From Rhodocyclales bacterium (lineage in GTDB: Bacteria > Pseudomonadota > Gammaproteobacteria > Burkholderiales > Rhodocyclaceae): a DNA stretch of 11,271 nucleotides. The stretch covers positions 1-11,271 of the forward strand of contig JAIOPW010000189.1 in assembly GCA_021413665.1 (NCBI GenBank), written 5' to 3'. A program made the position numbers and the translations under genes. Of this stretch, positions 6,768-11,271 are shown one piece after another (within the stretch, counting starts at the first letter, position 1; every line of letters starts with the position of its first letter). A model generated the notes under the pieces. That model searched no databases, was not told the origin of the DNA, and saw only the letters and a program-made list of their open reading frames with translations.

Positions 6768-7711
6768 TTCTCGTCGGGGATATCGGGGGTACCAAGACGC
6801 TGCTCGGCTTGGCGCGGGACGGCAAGCTGCTGGTTGATCGCCGTTACGCCAACGCCGACTTTCAGTGTTTTCCCGATGTGCTCGCGGCATTTTTCGCGGA
6901 AACGCAGACCGAGCCGGCATCGGTCCGCGGTGGCTGCATGGCACTGGCCGGCCCGGTCGCCGACGACGGCCGTTCGGCGCGCCTGACCAACCTGCCGTGG
7001 ACCATCGACGTCGCCGCGCTGTCGCAGCGCTTCGGGCTACCCGCCCTGCACCTGGCAAACGATTTCGCGGCCGCCGCGCTGGGCGCTGTGGCTTCTTCCG
7101 CCGCGCAACTGGCGGCCCTGCAAACCGGAGAGCCCGACGCCGGCGCGCCGCGACTCGTCGTCGGCGCCGGTACGGGTCTTGGCATGGCCATCGTGCTGCC
7201 GCAGGGCAAGGCCTGGCGGGTGATTCCCGGCGAAGGCGGCCATACAGCCTTTGCCCCCGCCGACGAACAGCAGTCGGCGCTGTGGGCCTTCCTCAAGCGG
7301 CGACACGGGCGCGTGACATGGGAGCGGGTGGTTTCCGGGCCGGGGCTGGCCTCGATCCACGAGTTTGTCGCCGGTACCGTCCTGCCGCCGGAGGAAATCG
7401 CGGCGCATGCGCTGGCCGACGCGAATGGTGTCGAGCGTCGTTCGCTGGACCTGTTTCTTGCCGCCTATGGCGCCTTCGCCGGCGACATGGCGCTGGCCTG
7501 CCTGGCGCGCGGCGGCGTATTCCTCGCCGGCGGCATCGCCGCCAGGCTCTTGCCGGTGCTGGCGCAAAGCGGCTTTCTGGCCGCCTTCAATGCCAAGGCC
7601 GAGCATACCGGCATCGCCGTCCGCATGCCGGTCCACATCACCACCGATGTCCTGCTGGGATTGCGCGGCGCACTTCTTCTGGCCGCCGAAAGGAAGTCTG
7701 TTTTGGCCTGA
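6764..7711 (+). CDS. glk: Glucokinase
   Basis: 315 residues. Phosphorylates glucose to glucose-6-phosphate with ATP, feeding glycolysis and, through phosphoglucomutase, glycogen synthesis. It belongs to the proteobacterial Glk (ASKHA fold) family. Visible marks are GDIGGTKT (5-12, phosphate loop), LTNLPW (74-79), LANDFAA with the catalytic base at D100 (same number as in E. coli), GAGTGLG (134-140), PGEGGH (155-160, sugar-binding Glu and His), ERVVSGPGL (187-195) and GGVFLAGGI (250-258). The length is normal. The start is GTG 6764, giving MILVGDIGGTKT. The GTGA overlaps the thyA stop by four bases, so translation is probably coupled to thyA; any longer frame upstream is inside thyA. It is followed by the DUF2934 gene, and the glycogen genes glgB and glgC are nearby. 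Confidence 0.96.
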   Translation: MILVGDIGGTKTLLGLARDGKLLVDRRYANADFQCFPDVLAAFFAETQTEPASVRGGCMALAGPVADDGRSARLTNLPWTIDVAALSQRFGLPALHLANDFAAAALGAVASSAAQLAALQTGEPDAGAPRLVVGAGTGLGMAIVLPQGKAWRVIPGEGGHTAFAPADEQQSALWAFLKRRHGRVTWERVVSGPGLASIHEFVAGTVLPPEEIAAHALADANGVERRSLDLFLAAYGAFAGDMALACLARGGVFLAGGIAARLLPVLAQSGFLAAFNAKAEHTGIAVRMPVHITTDVLLGLRGALLLAAERKSVLA

Positions 7712-7799
7712 AATCAGCTCCAGCCTTGATGATTGTCAATATCCTGTCATGTAGCAGGCGCAGCATGGCATTGCAATATCCGCGCAATCAGGAGGAGCT

Positions 7800-8162
7800 A
7801 TGGCAACCACCAAAAGCAGTACCAAGAGTTCGCCGGGCAAACGTTCAGTACCAGCAACGGTCGTGGTGCCAGCGAAGGCCAAGCCGGTGACCAAGCCCAA
7901 ACCCGTGGTGAAGCCCGCGCCGGTCGTCAAGCCGAAGCCGGCCCCGAAAACCCTGCCCAAGGCAGCCGCGGCAAAGCCGGCGCGTGCCCGCGCCGGAAAG
8001 CCGACAGGCGTGCCGCTGGAACAGCGCAGGCATTACGTCGAGATGGCGGCGTATTACATCGCCGAACGGCGCGGCTTTGCCCCGGGCGATCCGCTGGAAG
8101 ACTGGGTGCAGGCGGAAGCCGAGATTGACCGGCTGCTGGCCGAAGGGCGCCTCGGCGGGTGA
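7800..8162 (+). CDS. DUF2934 domain protein with Lys/Pro/Ala-rich N-terminal tail
   Basis: 120 residues. The C-terminal 45 residues (RRHYVEMAAYYIAERRGFAP at 76-95, then DPLEDWVQAEAEIDRLL at 97-113) fit the DUF2934 pattern: a short helical domain with AAYyiAExRGF and DWxxAExEID. Function is unknown. Residues 1-70 are low complexity and strongly basic, with near-repeats of VKPxP/KPKP (26-50) and an AKPARARAGKP stretch, resembling histone-H1-like or DNA/polyanion-binding tails. No signal peptide. The start ATG has an excellent AGGAGG four bases upstream, the strongest ribosome binding site in the window, so high expression is plausible. It follows glk by 88 bases and converges with glgB, 16 bases away. 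I infer a link with glycogen or stress physiology from location only. The 88-base gap before it shows no convincing promoter or terminator. Confidence 0.88.
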   Translation: MATTKSSTKSSPGKRSVPATVVVPAKAKPVTKPKPVVKPAPVVKPKPAPKTLPKAAAAKPARARAGKPTGVPLEQRRHYVEMAAYYIAERRGFAPGDPLEDWVQAEAEIDRLLAEGRLGG

Positions 8163-8178
8163 ATACGCCCCGGTCCGG

Positions 8179-10344
8179 TCAGGCCGGCAACAACACCAGC
8201 GCGGCGAGCGGCGGCAGGGTTAGCGACAGCGAGGCGGGAAAGCCCATCCAGGGTTGAGGTTCGGCGCTGACACGACCGCCGTTGCCCAGATCGCTACCAC
8301 CGTAGTGGGACGAATCCGTGTTGATCCGCTCGACGTAATCCTGCGCCAGTGGCACGCCGAGGCGATAGCCGTGGCGCGGGACGGGAGTGAAGTTGAGTAC
8401 CACCACGGCGTGGCGTCCGTCGCGCGAACGGCGCAGCCAGCTGATCACGGACTGGTCGGCGTCGTGGCAGTCGATCCACTGGAAGCCTGCGGAGGAGAAG
8501 TCGAGTTCATGCAATGCCGGCTCGCCCACATACAGCAGGTTGAGTTCCCGCACCAGGCTCTTCACGCCGGCGTGCAAGGGATATTGCAGCAGCGGCCATG
8601 GCAGCTCTTCGCCCGCCCGCCATTCCCACGGCTGCCCCAGCTCGGCACCCATGAACTGCAGCTTCTTGCCCGGCGCCATCATCTGGTAGGCGAGCAGCAG
8701 GCGCAGGTTGGCGAAGCGCTGCCACTCGTCGCCCGGCATTTTTCCCAGCAGGGAACTCTTGCCATGCACCACCTCGTCGTGCGACAGGGGCAACACGAAG
8801 TTCTCGCTGTAGGCGTAGAGCTGGCCGAAGGTCAAACGCTCATGGCTGTAGCGCCGATACACCGGATCATGTGCCATGTAGTCCAGCGTGTCGTTCATCC
8901 AGCCCATGTTCCACTTCATCGAGAAGCCGAGTCCGCCGAGCCAGGTCGGCCGCGACACCATCGGCCAGGCCGTCGATTCCTCGGCAATGGTCAGCGCACC
9001 CGGAAAATCGGCATGCACCATTTCATTCAGTTCGCGCAGGAAGGCGATGGCTTCGAGATTCTCGCGCCCGCCATGCACGTTCGGCGTCCATTCCCCCGGC
9101 TTGCGCGAGTAGTCGAGATAGATCATCGAGGCCACGGCATCGACGCGCAGGGCGTCGACGTGGAACTCGGACATCCAGTAATACGCCGAGGACAGCAGGA
9201 AGCTGCGCACCTCGTTGCGCCCGTAGTTGAAGACATGCGTTCCCCAGTCGGGATGCATTTTCTGCTTCGGATCCTCATGCTCGTAAAGCGCCGTGCCGTC
9301 GAAGTGGGCCAGCGCCCAGTCATCGGCGGGGAAGTGGCCCGGCACCCAGTCGAGGATGACGCCGATGCCCGCCTGGTGCAGGCTGTCGATCAGGAAGCGC
9401 AGGTCGTCGGCACTGCCGAAGCGCGAGCTCGGGGCGAAAAAGCCGGTGCATTGGTAGCCCCAGGACTCGTCGAGCGGATGCTCCATCAGCGGCAGGAATT
9501 CGACGTGGGTATAAGCCAGTTCCACGAGATAGGGGACCAGCCGCGCCGCCAGGTCGCGATAACTGTAGAAGTTGCGGTCCGGATGCCGCATCCAGCTTCC
9601 CAGGTGCATTTCGTAAACGCTCATCGGCGCCGACAGCCAATCGCCGGTTTCGCCACTGCGGGCACGCGCCCGCATCCAGCCGCCGTCATTCCAGACATGT
9701 GCGGCAGCCGACGTCACGCAGCAGGCAGAGGCGGGGCGCCGCTCGAAGGCGCGCGCATAGGGGTCGCTCTTGATGCGCAGCGCGCCGCTACCGCGCAAGC
9801 GCAATTCAAATCGATACAGGGCGCCCGCCGCAAGCTCGGGCAGGAACAGCTCCCAGACACCGGAAGCACCCAGGGTTGCCATGGGATGCACGCGTCCATC
9901 CCAGCCATTGAAATCGCCGACCACCGACACCCGCTCGGCATTCGGGGTCCAGACGCGAAAACAGACGCCGGGAACGCCATCGCGAATTTCCGGCACTGCG
10001 CCGAGCGTGCGCCAAGCCTGCCGCAGTCGCCCGGCGTTGAACAGAAAGAGGTCGTCCGCCGGCGGTCGCGGCACAAAGGCATAGGCGTCGTATTGCCTTA
10101 CACCGTCGATATCCAGTCGCCATGGCCGCGGCGGCGGCGCGGCGCCGTGCCACTCGAAGAGATCCGAACCGCTGCGGCGCGAAAGCGTGGCCCATTCGCC
10201 ATTCGCCAGGGCTACCGCTACCGCCTTCGCCTGCGGCCGGAATACCCGAAGCCGCCACCCGGCACCTTCGGCATGGAGACCCAGAACGGAGAAGGGGTCG
10301 TGTTCGCGCGCTTCGAGCAATGCGGCGCAGGCAAGGGCGGGCAT
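8179..10344 (-). CDS. glgB: 1,4-alpha-glucan branching enzyme
   Basis: 721 residues, close to E. coli GlgB (728). Cuts alpha-1,4-glucan chains and rejoins them as alpha-1,6 branches during glycogen synthesis. Domain order: N1 domain beginning with HDPFSVLGLH (15-24); CBM48 at about 125-215 (VCFRVWTPNAERVSVVGDFN, 127-146); GH13 catalytic barrel from about 235 to 600; all-beta C-terminal domain to the end. The four GH13 motifs are intact: DWVPGHFP (332-339), ALRVDAVASMIY with nucleophile D402, IAEEST with acid/base E455, and LSHDEVVHGK with D523. I chose ATG 10344 because the next residues match the GlgB N1 domain; a longer frame to 10671 would run through glgC antisense. No Shine-Dalgarno is seen; the ATG follows an AT-rich TTGAGTATATAACC. 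It is divergent from glgC and converges with the DUF2934 gene. Confidence 0.97.
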   Translation of the reverse strand: MPALACAALLEAREHDPFSVLGLHAEGAGWRLRVFRPQAKAVAVALANGEWATLSRRSGSDLFEWHGAAPPPRPWRLDIDGVRQYDAYAFVPRPPADDLFLFNAGRLRQAWRTLGAVPEIRDGVPGVCFRVWTPNAERVSVVGDFNGWDGRVHPMATLGASGVWELFLPELAAGALYRFELRLRGSGALRIKSDPYARAFERRPASACCVTSAAAHVWNDGGWMRARARSGETGDWLSAPMSVYEMHLGSWMRHPDRNFYSYRDLAARLVPYLVELAYTHVEFLPLMEHPLDESWGYQCTGFFAPSSRFGSADDLRFLIDSLHQAGIGVILDWVPGHFPADDWALAHFDGTALYEHEDPKQKMHPDWGTHVFNYGRNEVRSFLLSSAYYWMSEFHVDALRVDAVASMIYLDYSRKPGEWTPNVHGGRENLEAIAFLRELNEMVHADFPGALTIAEESTAWPMVSRPTWLGGLGFSMKWNMGWMNDTLDYMAHDPVYRRYSHERLTFGQLYAYSENFVLPLSHDEVVHGKSSLLGKMPGDEWQRFANLRLLLAYQMMAPGKKLQFMGAELGQPWEWRAGEELPWPLLQYPLHAGVKSLVRELNLLYVGEPALHELDFSSAGFQWIDCHDADQSVISWLRRSRDGRHAVVVLNFTPVPRHGYRLGVPLAQDYVERINTDSSHYGGSDLGNGGRVSAEPQPWMGFPASLSLTLPPLAALVLLPA

Positions 10345-10406
10345 GGTTATATACTCAAATAAGTTTTTGCTATCGTGCTGATTGTAGCCGCAACGGAGAA
10401 TTCGCC
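10345..10406. promoter_or_regulatory. Divergent glgB/glgC control region
   Basis: A 62-base AT-rich spacer separates the glgB ATG from the glgC leader ORF. On the minus strand TACAAT (10386-10381) is a reasonable -10 for glgB, with about 30 bases to the ATG, but its -35 position (CATGGC) is poor. On the plus strand nothing better than TGTAGC around 10384 is seen. The GGAG at 10395-10398 is the ribosome binding site of the leader ORF. Both transcripts must start here or inside the neighbouring genes. Confidence 0.35.
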
Positions 10407-10478
10407 ATGAATCCAATTCTAGAGCAAGACGGCAGCGGGGCCGTGCAACGAGCCCGCTGGGAGAGGACAGAGTCGTGA
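10407..10478 (+). CDS. 23-residue leader ORF overlapping the glgC start
   Basis: ATG 10407 has GGAG eight bases upstream. The frame runs 23 codons (MNPILEQDGSG, then AVQRARWERTES) to TGA 10476-10478. That stop overlaps the GTG of glgC (10475-10477) in a GTGA junction, the classic layout for translational coupling. The peptide has no recognisable domain, no signal-like hydrophobic core, and no run of one amino acid that would suggest attenuation by a charged tRNA. It may be a true leader peptide controlling glgC translation, or chance in the glgC 5' untranslated region. It cannot simply be the missing N-terminus of glgC because it is in another frame. Confidence 0.4.
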   Translation: MNPILEQDGSGAVQRARWERTES

Positions 10479-11271
10479 GAAACAGTGAAATCACACGTAA
10501 CACTTTTGGTATCGTGCTGGCCGGAGGCCGGGGCAGCCGCCTGATGCAACTCACCGACTGGCGCTCCAAACCCGCCGTACCGTTTGGCGGCAAGTTCCGC
10601 ATCATCGATTTCACGCTGTCGAATTGCGTGAACTCCGGTATCCGCCGCATCGGCGTCGCGACCCAGTACAAGGCGCAGAGCCTGATCCAGCACCTGCAAC
10701 GCGGCTGGAGCTTTCTCGACGGCCGCTTTCATGAGTTCGTCGACATCCTGCCGGCCCAGCAGCAGGTCAGCGAAGATTGGTACCAGGGCACGGCCGATGC
10801 CGTGTTCCAGAACCTCGACCTGATCCGGCGCACCCGGCCCAAACATGTGCTGGTGCTGTCCGGCGATCACGTCTACAAGATGGACTACGGCCGCATGCTG
10901 ACCGAGCATGTCGACAACCAGGCCGATTTCAGCGTTGCCTGCATCGACGTGCCACGGGCCGAAGCCAGCGAATTTGGAGTCATGCATGTCGGCGATGACC
11001 AGCGCATTGCGGCCTTCGTCGAGAAGCCGAAGGACCCGCCGCCGATGCCGGGCCGCCCGGACCGGGCTCTGGCCAGCATGGGTGTATATGTTTTCAACGC
11101 CGATTTCCTGTATGAGCAACTGGTCCGCGACCACGACGATCCGCATTCGTCGCACGACTTCGGCAAGGACGTCATTCCGCATTGCGTCAAGCGCTATCGA
11201 GCGTTCGCCCACAACTTCTCCAACTCCTGCGTCGGCATGGACGGCTCGGGAATCCCCTACTGGCGCGACGC
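10475..11271 (+). CDS. glgC: Glucose-1-phosphate adenylyltransferase (ADP-glucose pyrophosphorylase), 3' end cut by window
   Basis: 265 codons are visible and the frame is still open at the right edge. Makes ADP-glucose from glucose-1-phosphate and ATP, the committed and usually allosteric step of bacterial glycogen synthesis. Visible family marks: LAGGRGSRL (15-23, nucleotide-binding loop), SKPAVPFGGKFRIIDF (31-46, with K40 matching the activator-site lysine K39 of E. coli), NCVNSGIRRIGV (50-61), RGWSF (76-80), WYQGTADAV (102-110), LSGDHVYKMDY (128-138, with D131), EFGVM, VEKP, LASMGVYVF and SSHDFGKD. I chose GTG 10475, giving MRNSEITRNTFGIVLAGG, a family-like length. AGGA lies seven bases upstream (10464-10467), and no ATG is available in frame before the conserved region. 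The GTG overlaps the stop of the short leader ORF. Divergent from glgB, its pathway partner. Confidence 0.96.
   Translation, partial: MRNSEITRNTFGIVLAGGRGSRLMQLTDWRSKPAVPFGGKFRIIDFTLSNCVNSGIRRIGVATQYKAQSLIQHLQRGWSFLDGRFHEFVDILPAQQQVSEDWYQGTADAVFQNLDLIRRTRPKHVLVLSGDHVYKMDYGRMLTEHVDNQADFSVACIDVPRAEASEFGVMHVGDDQRIAAFVEKPKDPPPMPGRPDRALASMGVYVFNADFLYEQLVRDHDDPHSSHDFGKDVIPHCVKRYRAFAHNFSNSCVGMDGSGIPYWRD

Noticed and set aside
7770..7788. ATTGC...GCAAT inverted repeat between glk and the DUF2934 gene
   Set aside because: Only five base pairs with a 9-base loop, no T run and no link to a known site. Too weak to call a terminator or operator.
6865..7890. 341-codon frame within glk, extending past it
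   Set aside because: An Arg-rich shadow of glk in another frame. The glk frame has every family motif.
7912..7950. VKPxP/KPKP repeat DNA considered as a tandem repeat element or CRISPR-like array
   Set aside because: Short, imperfect and entirely inside a coding frame. It is explained by the low-complexity protein tail, with no spacer structure.
8254..10362. Uninterrupted 702-codon plus-strand frame opposite glgB
   Set aside because: It is exactly antisense to a well-conserved glgB in GC-rich DNA, where stop codons are rare on the opposite strand. The predicted protein is rich in Arg, Gly, His and Gln and has no domain I recognise.
10364..10519. 17-base near-repeat (15 of 17 identical) around TATCGTGCTG at 10364-10380 and 10503-10519, flanking the leader ORF
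   Set aside because: Considered as an operator pair. In an 11-kb window several 15/17 matches are expected by chance, and the second copy is explained by the conserved FGIVLAG coding of glgC.

Overview
This window looks like ordinary chromosome from a GC-rich betaproteobacterium. It is probably Rhodocyclales-like, judging from the close match of Mog and ThyA to proteobacterial consensus sequences, the MetY/DUF2802/SPOR gene set and the glycogen genes. The lineage is an inference from remembered family sequences, not from a search. I see no transposase, integrase, CRISPR array, tRNA, rRNA, or phage or toxin-antitoxin genes, and no convincing undescribed multigene system.

Layout. (1) Positions 1-1973, minus strand: metY (O-acetylhomoserine sulfhydrylase), then a DUF2802 membrane/coiled-coil protein overlapping its stop codon, then the first 45 codons of a probable SPOR-domain protein that runs off the left edge. 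(2) 1974-2253: a 280-base divergent spacer. It holds a putative metY promoter, a 36-codon frame whose start resembles the N-terminus of ElyC/SanA/YdcF (DUF218) proteins and then breaks off, and three consecutive hairpins, the last of which covers the mog ribosome binding site. (3) 2254-2853, plus strand: mog (molybdopterin adenylyltransferase). (4) 2891-5911, minus strand: an M17 leucyl-aminopeptidase-family gene followed by a 497-residue conserved hypothetical protein that carries both halves of the PilZ c-di-GMP-binding signature. (5) 5961-8162, plus strand: thyA, glk (GTG start overlapping the thyA stop) and, 88 bases later, a small DUF2934 protein with a Lys/Pro/Ala-rich tail. (6) 8179-10344, minus strand: glgB (glycogen branching enzyme). 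(7) 10407-11271, plus strand: a 23-codon leader ORF overlapping the GTG start of glgC (ADP-glucose pyrophosphorylase), which runs off the right edge.

The right half is a carbohydrate-storage neighbourhood. Glk makes glucose-6-phosphate, GlgC makes ADP-glucose and GlgB puts alpha-1,6 branches into the glucan. The DUF2934 protein lies between glk and glgB. glgB and glgC diverge from a shared spacer of about 60 bases (to the leader ORF) or 130 bases (to glgC). The left half is sulfur-amino-acid, envelope and molybdenum-cofactor housekeeping. The points most worth a second look are the glgC leader ORF, the PilZ-like hypothetical protein, and the ElyC-like remnant and hairpin cluster ahead of mog.
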